From NCBI RefSeq assembly GCF_900142205.1, contig NZ_FRAA01000005.1:248001-312000 (forward strand): a DNA stretch of 64,000 bases. The letters are read 5' to 3'. Under the pieces are notes generated by a model. That model made no database searches and was not told where the DNA came from. It saw only the letters and a list, made by a program, of their open reading frames with translations. The number at the start of each line of letters is the position of its first letter. Position 1 is the first letter of the stretch. The position numbers were made by a program, and so were the translations under genes. The stretch comes from Reichenbachiella agariperforans (GTDB lineage: Bacteria > Bacteroidota > Bacteroidia > Cytophagales > Cyclobacteriaceae). Below, piece by piece: positions 26,781-36,041 of this stretch.

Positions 26781-27287
26781 ATGAAGATTTCAAAAAATTC
26801 GGTGGTATCTATCACCTATCACCTCAGAGAAAGCAACAAAGAAGGTGAAACCATACAAGAAGTAGACAACAAAGAGCCATTCGTATTCCTTTTCGGAGCG
26901 AACCAAGTCCTACCCCAATTCGAAGAAAACCTCATCGACAAAGAAGTCGGTGCAACATTCGAATTTGGTATCAAAAGCGAAGAAGGATACGGCGAGCCTA
27001 ACCCTGATGCGATCGTAGACCTACCGATCAACATCTTCCAAGGCGAAGATGGAAAAATTGCAGACGCGGTACAAGTCGGAACTTTCCTACCGATGAACGA
27101 CCAAGAAGGCAATCCTATGCAAGGTCTCGTGCTTGAAATCGGCGAAGAAAGTGTCAAAATGGACTTTAACCACCCGATGGCTGGTGTTGACCTTTACTTC
27201 GCAGGAGAGGTTATCGAAGTGAGAGAAGCTACTGCCGAAGAACTAGATCACGGTCATGTACACGGCGAAGGCGGACACCAACACTAA
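26781..27287 (+). CDS. slyD: SlyD-type FKBP peptidyl-prolyl isomerase
   Basis: 168 residues. FKBP strands (VVSITYHLRES), PFVFLFGANQVLPQFEENL, then the insert-in-flap domain (about 70-125; SEEGYGEPNPDAIVDLP) that gives SlyD its chaperone activity, and a His-rich end (HGHVHGEGGHQH) that can bind nickel or other metals. It catalyses cis-trans proline isomerisation in the cytoplasm. The metal tail is shorter than in E. coli SlyD. Confidence 0.92.
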   Translation: MKISKNSVVSITYHLRESNKEGETIQEVDNKEPFVFLFGANQVLPQFEENLIDKEVGATFEFGIKSEEGYGEPNPDAIVDLPINIFQGEDGKIADAVQVGTFLPMNDQEGNPMQGLVLEIGEESVKMDFNHPMAGVDLYFAGEVIEVREATAEELDHGHVHGEGGHQH

Positions 27288-27315
27288 GGCCAAAAATCAA
27301 AACGATATTTCATCT

Positions 27316-27345
27316 AACGCCACTTCTACCGAGTGGCGTTTTTTT
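27316..27345 (+). terminator. Intrinsic terminator of slyD
   Basis: AACGCCACT pairs with AGTGGCGTT around TCTACCG and is followed by a run of T residues, 29 bases after the slyD stop. Confidence 0.9.
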
Positions 27346-27593
27346 GTTTTAGTAGTTACTAAAAACCGACACCCTCATAAAGTTTAATATATCACTAAAT
27401 TTTACACCTAATTCGTTAAAACCCACTAAAACACACATCTATGTAACTATATGCACCTAATATATCCTATTGTTAACCATCCCATCACACACTTATTTAT
27501 ACAAAAAACAATAGATAATAAAAACAATATTTGCATTAGTTGGTTAACATATTGATGTGTCCAACTTTGGGCTATTCACAAACTAATAATACT

Positions 27594-28115
27594 ATGAGTA
27601 ACTTAGATGAATCTGTAAAAACATACCCTAGAACCTTTTCGCATATTGGCATTACAGTTCCTGACCTTGAGGCTGCTGTTAAATTTTATACAGAAGTAAT
27701 GGGTTTTTATGTAATCATGGAACCTACCCTGATTAAGAAAGAGAATGAAACTGCCATCGGTGTGATGTGCATTGATGTATTTGGTGATGATTGGGAGACC
27801 TTTAAGATCGCTCATCTATCGACAGGAGACAGAATCGGTATCGAATTATTTGAGTTCCCCGTCAGCAAAGACTTAAAACCTACTTTTGAACCTTTTAAAA
27901 CTGGCTTGTTTCATTTTTCTGTTCAAGATCCTGATGTAGAGGGGTTAATTGAGAAAATAATAGCTGCTGGAGGAAAACAAAGAATGCCTATCAGAGAATA
28001 TTACCCTGGCGAAAAGCCATTCCGTATGTGCTATGTAGAGGATCCATTTGGAAACGTATTTGAAATATACTCGCACTCATACGAGCTAAATTATTCGGCT
28101 GGAGCCTATAAGTAA
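27594..28115 (+). CDS. VOC-family (glyoxalase-like) protein
   Basis: 173 residues from the ATG at 27594 (an earlier TTG would add 18 residues with no conserved character). FSHIGITVPDLEAAVKFYTEVMG is the first betaalphabeta module and its His a metal-ligand position; GIELFEFP gives a Glu; GLFHFSVQDPDVEGL supplies the second His; PFGNVFEIYSHSY gives the closing Glu. All four metal positions of the VOC fold are therefore present. The substrate is not known. Confidence 0.88.
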   Translation: MSNLDESVKTYPRTFSHIGITVPDLEAAVKFYTEVMGFYVIMEPTLIKKENETAIGVMCIDVFGDDWETFKIAHLSTGDRIGIELFEFPVSKDLKPTFEPFKTGLFHFSVQDPDVEGLIEKIIAAGGKQRMPIREYYPGEKPFRMCYVEDPFGNVFEIYSHSYELNYSAGAYK

Positions 28116-28124
28116 TGGCCGTAT

Positions 28125-28170
28125 ACTTAACTCCATTTAGTTCAAGGAATCATGATGGAGTTAAGTTTTA
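28125..28170 (+). terminator. Terminator of the VOC gene
   Basis: A perfect 12-base inverted repeat, ACTTAACTCCAT at 28125-28136 and ATGGAGTTAAGT at 28155-28166, ends in TTTT ten bases after the stop codon. Confidence 0.75.
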
Positions 28171-28335
28171 ACCTGTCGAAGAGGTATTATCAAAACGCTC
28201 ACACAATAATGCTGATAGCGTGTATATCTCGTTTTCCCCACTAAGTCACAGATACCAATATGGAATAGTTAATAACGAATTATCAATAGACCGCTGCGAA
28301 TAAACAAGCAACCGATATGGCTATAGTAGCTAACC

Positions 28336-28343
28336 TAGCTTTG
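28336..28343 (+). promoter_or_regulatory. Candidate -7 box of the cadherin/BspA-like lipoprotein gene
   Basis: TAGCTTTG fits TAnnTTTG exactly and lies 25 bases before the ATG at 28369. The -33 box is not convincing. Confidence 0.35.
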
Positions 28344-28368
28344 TTGTAAACAACAAATATTGATAACA

Positions 28369-29769
28369 ATGAAAACAATACTATATCTATCTACATTATC
28401 CCTCTCACTATTCTTGACACTTACAAGCTGTAATGATGATGAAAATCAAAAGCAAAACGAAGCTCCTACAATCGATGCGCAATCTTTCAATGTGTCTGAG
28501 GAATTGGCCGCTGGGGACATCATTGGTATCGTGAATGCCGTAGATCCTGAGGAAGATGAACTCTCTTTTAGTATAGTTACCAATGATGATGCGGACTTAT
28601 TTGAGATCAGTACTACAGGTATATTAAGTATTGCGCTAGGTCAAAGATTTGAGGTTGAATCTACTACGGTCTACGTCATAGAAGTGATGGTAAGTGACGG
28701 AGAACTCTTTTCTGTAGCAGAAGTAACCATTACGGTGACTAATGTAAACAAAGCACCAGCATTTTCGGATGCTAGCGATCTAGATGATGTCTCTGAAGGC
28801 ATAGCGGATGATGTGGTTATTGGGACTATCGTGGCATCAGATCCTGATGGAGATGTCATTACCTTCTCTTTAAGTAGCAATCCCAATAGCCTATTTGAAA
28901 TTAACGCTGGTGGTGAAATAAGTCTAGCCACTGGCAAAAGCCTAGATTATGCGGTGGCGACAAGTCACACGATTGGCGTACAAATAACTGATGGCGACCT
29001 AACAGTTTCAGCGGACTTCTCTTTTGATGTAATCAAAATTACAGGGGACATACCCTTCATTACTTCGTGGGAAATCACCATTGCAAATGATATCATTACC
29101 ATTCCTACGCATCCTAGCTATGACTACAACTACACAATCACATGGGGAGATGATACTCAAGATGACAATGTAACAGGAAATATTGACCATGAGTACGCTA
29201 CTGCTGGCACTTACACCGTCTCTATTACAGGAGTTTTTCCAGCGATCTACTTCAACAAATCAGGAGATGATCGAAACAAAATAAAGGATGTCCAACAATG
29301 GGGAAATATAGAATGGAAGTCTATGGTCTCTGCCTTTAGGTATTGTGGTCTGCTAGATATATCTGCCACAGATGCTCCAGACCTTTCTCAAGTAACCGAG
29401 ATGGACTTTATGTTTGACAATGCCTACGCGCTAGAAGCCTCTCTAAACCACTGGGATGTAAGCAACATCGCGCAAATGAGTTATGTTTTTGCTGGAGCAA
29501 CCAATTTTAACCAACCCCTTGATCACTGGGACGTCAGCCATGTCACCACTATGAGTAATATGTTTTTATCAGCCTATAAATTTAATCAAGACATTTCTGC
29601 ATGGGACGTTAGCAAAGTCACGAATATGCAATATATGTTTTACAACGCGTCGGCTTTCAGTCAAGACTTGTCAGGCTGGGACACTTCGAGTGTCATCTAT
29701 TGTAACACCTTTGGTGATAACTCTTCACTTACGCCAGAACAAGCCCCTACTGCAGGCGACTGTTTTTAA
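28369..29769 (+). CDS. Lipoprotein with cadherin-like domains and BspA/DUF285 repeats
   Basis: 466 residues from MKTILYLSTLS. The signal peptide ends in a lipobox (LTLTSC, Cys about 21). Two cadherin-like modules follow (about 30-125 and 125-225; DPEEDELSFSI, DPDGDVITFSL, EISLATGKSLDY), then a PKD-like stretch (TWGDDTQD, HEYATAGTYTVSI) and at least four DUF285 repeats of about 24 residues of the form 'WDVS.V..M..MF..A..FNQ.L'. Proteins of this build are surface-anchored and adhesive. No type IX sorting domain is seen, in line with lipid anchoring. Confidence 0.9.
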   Translation: MKTILYLSTLSLSLFLTLTSCNDDENQKQNEAPTIDAQSFNVSEELAAGDIIGIVNAVDPEEDELSFSIVTNDDADLFEISTTGILSIALGQRFEVESTTVYVIEVMVSDGELFSVAEVTITVTNVNKAPAFSDASDLDDVSEGIADDVVIGTIVASDPDGDVITFSLSSNPNSLFEINAGGEISLATGKSLDYAVATSHTIGVQITDGDLTVSADFSFDVIKITGDIPFITSWEITIANDIITIPTHPSYDYNYTITWGDDTQDDNVTGNIDHEYATAGTYTVSITGVFPAIYFNKSGDDRNKIKDVQQWGNIEWKSMVSAFRYCGLLDISATDAPDLSQVTEMDFMFDNAYALEASLNHWDVSNIAQMSYVFAGATNFNQPLDHWDVSHVTTMSNMFLSAYKFNQDISAWDVSKVTNMQYMFYNASAFSQDLSGWDTSSVIYCNTFGDNSSLTPEQAPTAGDCF

Positions 29770-29792
29770 ACTGAACGCATAATTTTTATTAG

Positions 29793-29824
29793 GCCCAATT
29801 GTGTCGCACAATTGGGCTTTTTTA
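29793..29824 (+). terminator. Intrinsic terminator of the lipoprotein gene
   Basis: GCCCAATTGTG at 29793-29803 pairs perfectly with CACAATTGGGC at 29807-29817 around a 3-base loop, followed by T7. Confidence 0.95.
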
Positions 29825-29942
29825 TTGAACTAATACTATGCGCAAAACCATGATAGAAAACATATTCGAACCCGCTGAAGATCTGACATGGAGATGTAAA
29901 ACCGGAAGAGACTCTACGACAGTCAACGACTCAAACTTATAA

Positions 29943-30482
29943 CTAACCAATACGCTCGCAGGATACAATATAATATCTCGGAGTAAATCTTCTCAATAGA
30001 GGTCTCACACCGATTTTATATATCGGTGTGATCCATTTTTCAGCAGCTACTATTTTCCAGCCAGCCTTCTCCAACAACATATCAAACTGCCGTGGTTCGA
30101 ACTCATGGTAGTGTCTATCCCAAGGATCTTTTTCATTCCAATAGGCATTAGCGAACCAAAGCTTGAGTGGTATCGAAGCAATCAACTTATCTGCTTTAAT
30201 CTCTCGTAATAAATTAAACGGAGCAACCATGTGTTCGAATATTTCAAAAGCTGTCACTACATCATATTGCTCGTCTTTGACGACATCATAATCCAAATCA
30301 AGGTCTACGCCCAGCGCAGTATTCGTCACATCAAAGCCCTCTTCTTTCATGATTTCCCCAAACGGGTTTCCTGGCCCCAAATCTAAGATCTTGGCTGGTG
30401 CTGTAACACTGCGCTTTAGAAATGAAAGCGTACGCGCGAACCTTATCTGATGCGTTTTGCTGTATTTTTGATCAAATGACAT
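29943..30482 (-). CDS. SAM-dependent methyltransferase (class I)
   Basis: 179 residues. Motif I ILDLGPGNPFGEIM (about 32-45), an acidic LGVDLDLDY strand, VVTAFEIFEHMVAP as motif IV/V and an HYHEFEPRQFDMLLEKAGW segment typical of Methyltransf_11/23 proteins. It overlaps the upstream glycosyltransferase by 11 bases and is followed by no clear terminator. The context with a GT4 enzyme and a YfhO-type protein suggests polysaccharide or glycolipid modification. Confidence 0.87.
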   Translation of the reverse strand: MSFDQKYSKTHQIRFARTLSFLKRSVTAPAKILDLGPGNPFGEIMKEEGFDVTNTALGVDLDLDYDVVKDEQYDVVTAFEIFEHMVAPFNLLREIKADKLIASIPLKLWFANAYWNEKDPWDRHYHEFEPRQFDMLLEKAGWKIVAAEKWITPIYKIGVRPLLRRFTPRYYIVSCERIG

Positions 30483-31668
30483 CTGTTTCTATTTGATTGT
30501 AGTAATTAATTAACTCATGAGAAGTTCGCTCCCAGTTGTAATCCTGACTGACAAAAGCCTTTCCGTTCTCTCCCAGTTCCTGACGTAAATCAGTATCCTC
30601 GTAAAGCTTCAAAACCTGCTGCTGATAGTCCTCCACAGACTCAGCCTGATGTACCAAACCACTGTTGGCACGACGAATCACCGTCTCCTGTGCCAAACAA
30701 TCACTAACAATCAGCGGCTTGGCAAAGGCCATATACTGGAAAATCTTATTAGCATAGGTCGTATCGTGATGAACGTTTCTATGCAATGGGCTAATGCAGA
30801 CATCACTCACCGTGATATAAGACTGAAACAAAGTAAAGTCCTGCCAGCCTTCAAAATCCACATAATCATGAACTCGTAGCTCCTCTACCTTGGCTTTCAA
30901 AACCCCGTCGGTTTTATTGCTCCCCACGATCACGAGTTTGACATCAGGAATATGTTTCGACAACTCAGGCATAGCCTCTATTGCTGTCAACAGCCCCCTC
31001 CTCAGTCCTGTATCTCCGACATACAAGATGACAAATTTATTCGCCAAACGATCCACAATCGTGGCATCATGCTTCGCTTCTTTTTCAAACACTGCCCGCA
31101 CTGTATTGGGTACGACGATCAACTGATCAGGCGACAATCCCAGTTTTTTGAGATAATACTCCTTGGCCTCCTCTGTCACAACCACCGTGCGATCTGCCAT
31201 CTGGATGTACTTACTTTCATACTTTTCCCACTCGGACGGAAAAATAGTTTGCTTGCCAGGAAACTTCTGTAAATGCCCGTAGAACTTCATGATCTCTGGT
31301 CTATTCTCATGAAGATCCAATACCACTGGGATATCCAACTTGAGATTAAAAACTGATCGGGCTATTTGAATATCATGTATATGGATAGCATCTACGGGAT
31401 TGTCTGATAAAAAAGCAGCGATCCACCGTTTAAGTATCCAATGATAAAATGGAAACGTATAAGCCCATGCTGACAACTTGTACACCCAACTACCACAGTA
31501 AAAACGCCTGACCTGTATCCCTTTGATCTCTTCGGCAGGTTGAGCACACCCCTTGTAATCCAAACAAAAAAGATACACCTCAAAGCCTGCCTCGATCAGC
31601 GTCACGGCCTCATTTTCTACCCGAGGATCTGGGGGGAAATCCGTATCCAATATCATCCCTATTCGCAT
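30472..31668 (-). CDS. Glycosyltransferase family 4
   Basis: 398 residues with GT-B architecture: an N-terminal DTDFPPDPRVENEAVTL start, VPNTVRAVFEKEA at mid-length, FVILYVGDTGLRRGLLTAI opening the donor domain, and a C-terminal FAKPLIVSDCLAQETVI with the family's paired acidic residues. It transfers a sugar from an activated nucleotide to a lipid or polymer at the cytoplasmic face. It lies 9 bases after the YfhO-type gene. Confidence 0.92.
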   Translation of the reverse strand: MRIGMILDTDFPPDPRVENEAVTLIEAGFEVYLFCLDYKGCAQPAEEIKGIQVRRFYCGSWVYKLSAWAYTFPFYHWILKRWIAAFLSDNPVDAIHIHDIQIARSVFNLKLDIPVVLDLHENRPEIMKFYGHLQKFPGKQTIFPSEWEKYESKYIQMADRTVVVTEEAKEYYLKKLGLSPDQLIVVPNTVRAVFEKEAKHDATIVDRLANKFVILYVGDTGLRRGLLTAIEAMPELSKHIPDVKLVIVGSNKTDGVLKAKVEELRVHDYVDFEGWQDFTLFQSYITVSDVCISPLHRNVHHDTTYANKIFQYMAFAKPLIVSDCLAQETVIRRANSGLVHQAESVEDYQQQVLKLYEDTDLRQELGENGKAFVSQDYNWERTSHELINYYNQIETDVI

Positions 31669-31677
31669 AGAATCGTT

Positions 31678-34122
31678 CTATTTCTCCTCCCTAAAACTCA
31701 CCCCCACAAAAGCCAAGCATCCAAGGACCAAAAGGACATTAAAAATCCAAGTGATGGTGTTACCCGTATAGTAGGACTCTGGCTTGAACTCAAATATGAT
31801 CTCGTGCGTCCCTGCTGGCACTTCGAGTGCACGCAGTACATAGTTGGCTCGAAGGATACTCACTGCTTCACCATCTATCGTCGCGGACCAACCTATAGGA
31901 TAGTAGATCTCTGAGAACACTGCTAGTCCATCAGCACGACTGCTCGACTGATACACCAGACGATTCGGTGCATACGCTGTCAGTGTCACCTGTGCCGCTG
32001 AGTCATAGGCTATCGTCCCCAACTCAAACTTTGCCATATCTACTACAGCTTCCGTCTTTGTATCTAGAGACATCATAGTCATCAACTCATCATCGGCATT
32101 GTTCACCTCCACGACCTCTTTGACAAACCACGCATTGCCATTAGCGGCTGGATTAGGAATCACAGCGCGTGCTTCCTCTCCTGCTTTGAAATACTTGGTA
32201 TTGAGCATATTGAGCACCTGTGCTTGTTCAAAGTTGAACTTACCAGCCTGCAAATCTTGGATCACCTGAGACAGCTCCGGTGACAGACTCGTTTCTACCA
32301 AATCCTGATAGCGACGCATCTTAGCTCCATGGTAGCCCCCGATAGATTTATGATAGTAAGATGTCTTGGCATCATTGAATGGGTTCATGAGGTTGAGTAC
32401 ACGGTAATCAGGATCGCTGTCCTGCAGGATACGCTTGTCTGCCTCGCTCATAGCCCATTCACCTTTGCCTGCTTTTCTGGCAAAACTGTCCCCGTTGAGA
32501 TAGCGCTTCGCAACGCCGAACATGTCAATCAAGACTAAGGTAATGATCAGACCATAAGCCAGTCCTTTGGATAGTTTTTGCTTTTGGGATAGCCAAATCA
32601 CAGCCGCAGCAGCGATGACGAAAAACAAAGTTCGAAATGCATCCACACGCAAAAGTGAGGCACGATCCGCACGCAGTGCCTCTAGATACCACGCTGGATA
32701 AGAAGCCAACCGCTCATCTATCGCGCCACGATAAGACCCCATCCCTGCCAACAGTGCTGCCAGTAGCGCAAAACCACCTGCTATGGCTACCGAAAGTATA
32801 AATTTCTTTTGCATCGCCTGATCCCACTCCTCGGAGAGTACTTTTTCCAATCCCATGAAACCCGACAACACCATCGTTAAAATCGCGATGATGATCACGA
32901 AGGTTACTGACCGAAACTTGTTGTAGCCTGGCAAGTAATCAAAGACCAGATAGTTAAAGGTCTCAAAGTTATCTCCCCAACTGAGCACGATAGACAGAAT
33001 CACCAGTACCTCCACCCATCGGGTATATTTTCGATCCAAAACCAACAAACTAAGTACAAACAAAAACACTACGATCGCCCCGGCATAATAAGGTGCCGTG
33101 AGTGGCTGATCGCCCCAGTAGGCAGGTGCGGCTTGAACAGACTGTTGGATCTGCTGGCGACTCGCACCTTGTTTTTTCAAAGCTTGCTCTAGGTTAGAGT
33201 TCTTGCCGAGATCTTCCTGCGCAGTACCACCAAAGAAATTCGGAATAAAGAGCACCAAAGGCTCCAAGATGCCATTGCTGTACTGGAATGCATAATCTTT
33301 TTCTAACCCACTCTTTTCATTCACTCCATCTACGGTCAGTTCTGACTTGCCTCGCATGGAGTATGGACTGTATTCCATGATCGTCCATAAGCGTCCAAAG
33401 TTAGCTCCTACTGCCATCAGTACCGCGACCAACAGCAAGCCCACCGTCTTGGCAAACTCAGGCAGCGTCTTCTCTTTTACACTCTGAATCAATTGAAACA
33501 AACCAAAAACCAACACCATCAGCATCAAATAATAGGTAATCTGTAGGTGATTGACACGCAACTGCAGCGCCAGTCCTAATGCCGTCAAGACAAAACCCAT
33601 GAGGCGCTTCTGATGAAAGGCTGCATACACTCCAGCGATCACCAAGGGCATATAAGCCACTGCGCTAACTTTCGAGTTGTGTCCCGCTCCGATAGAAATA
33701 ATGTTGAATGAGGTCAAACCAAAAGCAAGAGCCCCTGCTATCGCAATCCAAGGACGTACCCCCAAGACGAGCAACATGATGTAGCAGGATAGAAATGCAA
33801 TAAGAATAATCCCCGTCGGGTGAGGGAGAAACAGACTCAGCACCTGGTGTATATCTTTGGTCAACTCACCCGAGAACTCCACATTGATCAGATAACCTGG
33901 CATCCCGCCAAACATCGAATTGGTCCACAGGCCCTCTTCCCCTGTTTGGTCTCTGAAAGACGTTAACTCCTGCGCACTACCCTCCCACTGGGTGATATCG
34001 TGCTGAGGCAGTTCTTTGTTGTCAAAAAATACTGGGGCATAAAAAACCACCGTAACTATCAAAAACACCAATACAGCGATGAGGTGAGGAAGGATATCCT
34101 TTTTAAGATCGAATTTCTTCAT
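31678..34122 (-). CDS. YfhO-family multi-spanning membrane protein
   Basis: 814 residues from MKKFDLKKDILPHLIAVLVF (an upstream start would prepend 36 unconserved residues). About twelve membrane segments are followed by a C-terminal extracytoplasmic domain of about 200 residues with VYQSSSRADGLAVFSEIYYP and GWSATIDGE, and a final membrane anchor. YfhO proteins are C-type glycosyltransferases that use lipid-linked sugars; in Bacillus one adds sugars to lipoteichoic acid. Here the acceptor is probably a surface polysaccharide or glycoprotein. Confidence 0.88.
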   Translation of the reverse strand: MKKFDLKKDILPHLIAVLVFLIVTVVFYAPVFFDNKELPQHDITQWEGSAQELTSFRDQTGEEGLWTNSMFGGMPGYLINVEFSGELTKDIHQVLSLFLPHPTGIILIAFLSCYIMLLVLGVRPWIAIAGALAFGLTSFNIISIGAGHNSKVSAVAYMPLVIAGVYAAFHQKRLMGFVLTALGLALQLRVNHLQITYYLMLMVLVFGLFQLIQSVKEKTLPEFAKTVGLLLVAVLMAVGANFGRLWTIMEYSPYSMRGKSELTVDGVNEKSGLEKDYAFQYSNGILEPLVLFIPNFFGGTAQEDLGKNSNLEQALKKQGASRQQIQQSVQAAPAYWGDQPLTAPYYAGAIVVFLFVLSLLVLDRKYTRWVEVLVILSIVLSWGDNFETFNYLVFDYLPGYNKFRSVTFVIIIAILTMVLSGFMGLEKVLSEEWDQAMQKKFILSVAIAGGFALLAALLAGMGSYRGAIDERLASYPAWYLEALRADRASLLRVDAFRTLFFVIAAAAVIWLSQKQKLSKGLAYGLIITLVLIDMFGVAKRYLNGDSFARKAGKGEWAMSEADKRILQDSDPDYRVLNLMNPFNDAKTSYYHKSIGGYHGAKMRRYQDLVETSLSPELSQVIQDLQAGKFNFEQAQVLNMLNTKYFKAGEEARAVIPNPAANGNAWFVKEVVEVNNADDELMTMMSLDTKTEAVVDMAKFELGTIAYDSAAQVTLTAYAPNRLVYQSSSRADGLAVFSEIYYPIGWSATIDGEAVSILRANYVLRALEVPAGTHEIIFEFKPESYYTGNTITWIFNVLLVLGCLAFVGVSFREEK

Positions 34123-34359
34123 GAGATGAAACTGGAATTGAAAATTTTCAAGTCGTAATATTATACAAAACATGGCTGAATAGATTCTCCGAAAACAAAT
34201 ATCTGAGTGATTGCACCAAATAACAGGCACTATGAATTGGGCAGCTCTGGTTTGTCGTTTGACCTGACGTTTCTACCCTTGATCCTAGACAAAAAACCAC
34301 GAGACATGCAACTAAGTCTATAGACGGAGCATCCTATAATTAAACGATTCTACTATACT

Positions 34360-34860
34360 ATGAAACCTTCACTAGACCCCAACCGAGAATTTGTGATCGG
34401 TATCAAAACAGATGCTGGATTCTCAGGTCGACGCGTAGTACAGATCGATACGCTCACGGAGGCAGCACAGTGTATCGCTCTCCTAGCCATCACTCCCCAG
34501 AGCCAAGCTACCCTGTACAGCAAACATGACCTCCCTGCCATCTCCCAACTCGTCTCACAGCAACTCCGTATCCCACTCGATCAAGTCACCCTCGTCAGAG
34601 ACTATGCGAACTGCCACTCCAGCACGGCCTGTACCCAAGCCATCCTAGCCCTCAGTGCCACCACACGCGCTATGCTCATCAACGCAGCAGCCAATCGATG
34701 GAACATCTGCCCCACCCACTGCAAAATGGAATCTGGTAAAGTAGTACAGAAGGAAAAATCCTTTGATTTCGAACTGGGCGAACTGATCACAGAGGCCAAA
34801 CAAGGAGACATCCCCCTCATCCCCGAACTCTACCTCCAACACCGACAACCCAAATCCTAA
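34360..34860 (+). CDS. Isolated fragment-like domain of a molybdenum hydroxylase (IorB type)
   Basis: 166 residues. Segments VSQQLRIPLDQVTLV, ATTRAMLINAAANRWNI and FDFELGELITEA closely follow the pattern of the large subunit of isoquinoline 1-oxidoreductase / xanthine-dehydrogenase-like enzymes ('AEEL....QV', 'A.ARAMLV.AAA.RW.V', 'YGEL'). The rest of that roughly 700-residue subunit is absent: no cofactor-binding GxGG..R region is seen on either side. It is an intact small frame, so it may be a relic or a free-standing domain. Assignment is by pattern memory. Confidence 0.55.
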   Translation: MKPSLDPNREFVIGIKTDAGFSGRRVVQIDTLTEAAQCIALLAITPQSQATLYSKHDLPAISQLVSQQLRIPLDQVTLVRDYANCHSSTACTQAILALSATTRAMLINAAANRWNICPTHCKMESGKVVQKEKSFDFELGELITEAKQGDIPLIPELYLQHRQPKS

Positions 34861-35106
34861 AGAGAGTCCCTCAGCGAAGGATTTGTTGACTTAGCCAGTG
34901 GATAGGGAGACTTAGTGAAATAATCCGTTTGCCTCACTTATATTAAGCTGGCTCATTACCCAATCACAATAAAAATGCTACACATAATTGAGCTCGCTTT
35001 GCAAAAGCACAAAATGGAAAAATCATCACATGTCAGACAGATTTCAAAATGCTAAATTTTGAAAAACGAAGCAATCTGAGCATCTCTAAAACACAGACTA
35101 AAACTA

Positions 35107-35304
35107 GATCAGTAGGTATTTCTGAGGATAAAAATCAATATTCGACATTGAGCATTCGATATTCATTATTCCAATCATTTAAATATTACCTCAAAGACTC
35201 ATAATAGGTGATTATTTTATAAAATAAACAATCACGAATTTCGCACAATGAATCTTGAATAACGAAGTGATCGACTACCTCTCCCCCAGAAATACAGGGT
35301 GATC
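35107..35304 (-). mobile_element. MITE-like element, copy 2 (198 bp, inverted relative to copy 1)
   Basis: Starts GATCAGTAGGTATTTCTGAGG and ends with the inverted counterpart GATCACCCTGTATTTCTGGGG, an imperfect terminal repeat. The interior matches 23861-24041 on the opposite strand, including the CTATTATGAGTCTTTGAGG block. The 528-base gap from 34861 to 35388 contains this element and a terminator but no gene. Confidence 0.7.
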
Positions 35305-35337
35305 CGTTTCACACGAAGATGATCAAAATCTGGACAT

Positions 35338-35365
35338 AAAAAAACCCCAGCCATTGACCGAGGTT
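35338..35365 (-). terminator. Terminator of the infC-rpmI-rplT operon
   Basis: On the minus strand AACCTCGG pairs (with two wobbles) with GCTGGGGTT around TCAATG and is followed by a T run, 24 bases after the rplT stop. Confidence 0.75.
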
Positions 35366-35388
35366 CTTGATATTATATGAGTTGTCGA

Positions 35389-35733
35389 TTATTTGATTTG
35401 ATCAACAACTGCTTTGAAAGCTTCTGGGTGATTCATTGCTAAATCAGCCAATACTTTTCTATTCAATTCAATCTGAGCAGCCGAAACTTTACCCATAAAC
35501 TGAGAATAAGAAAGACCGTGCTCTCTTGCACCTGCGTTGATTCTCTGAATCCACAACTTTCTAAACTCTCTTTTCTTTACTTTTCTATCTCTGTATGAGT
35601 AGCCTAAACCTTTCTCAACGGCATTTTTGGCAACTGTCCATACATTTTTTCTTCTTCCGAAGTAACCCTTGGCTAACTTCAGAACCTTTCTTCTACGAGC
35701 TCTACTCGCTACTGTGTTTACCGATCTTGGCAT
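35389..35733 (-). CDS. rplT: 50S ribosomal protein L20
   Basis: 114 residues, full length, with the conserved [18 protein letters not shown] start, the [15 protein letters not shown] stretch and the [13 protein letters not shown] end. It binds 23S rRNA early in 50S assembly, and in several bacteria represses its own operon. It is last in the usual infC-rpmI-rplT order, 97 bases after rpmI. Confidence 0.98.
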   Translation of the reverse strand: MPRSVNTVASRARRRKVLKLAKGYFGRRKNVWTVAKNAVEKGLGYSYRDRKVKKREFRKLWIQRINAGAREHGLSYSQFMGKVSAAQIELNRKVLADLAMNHPEAFKAVVDQIK

Positions 35734-35830
35734 AATTTTTAACTTTTTTGATTATTGGCGTCAGTGATTAAACCGAACTTAGTACCAATCATCTGGTGAA
35801 AATTTGAACCTAATCTCGCCCTAGGCGTGA

Positions 35831-36025
35831 TTAAATATGAAGCATGTCTTTAACATTGTTGACATCTGACTTATGGACTTGACCCATTTTTGTCAAATTT
35901 CTCTTCTGCTTCGTTTCCTTCTTGGTCAGGATGTGGCTTTTGAAAGCGTGCTTTCTTTTGATCTTACCACTGCCTGTCAATTTGAAACGCTTCTTCGCTC
36001 CAGCTTTAGTTTTAACTTTTGGCAT
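35831..36025 (-). CDS. rpmI: 50S ribosomal protein L35
   Basis: 64 residues, basic, with [20 protein letters not shown] and [11 protein letters not shown]. It lies 16 bases after infC, as expected for this operon. Confidence 0.98.
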   Translation of the reverse strand: MPKVKTKAGAKKRFKLTGSGKIKRKHAFKSHILTKKETKQKRNLTKMGQVHKSDVNNVKDMLHI

Positions 36026-36041
36026 TTTATTTATTTACTAT

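Noticed and set aside
30649-31272. Plus-strand frames opposite the GT4 gene
   Set aside because: They mirror the conserved glycosyltransferase coding strand and contain no independent motif.
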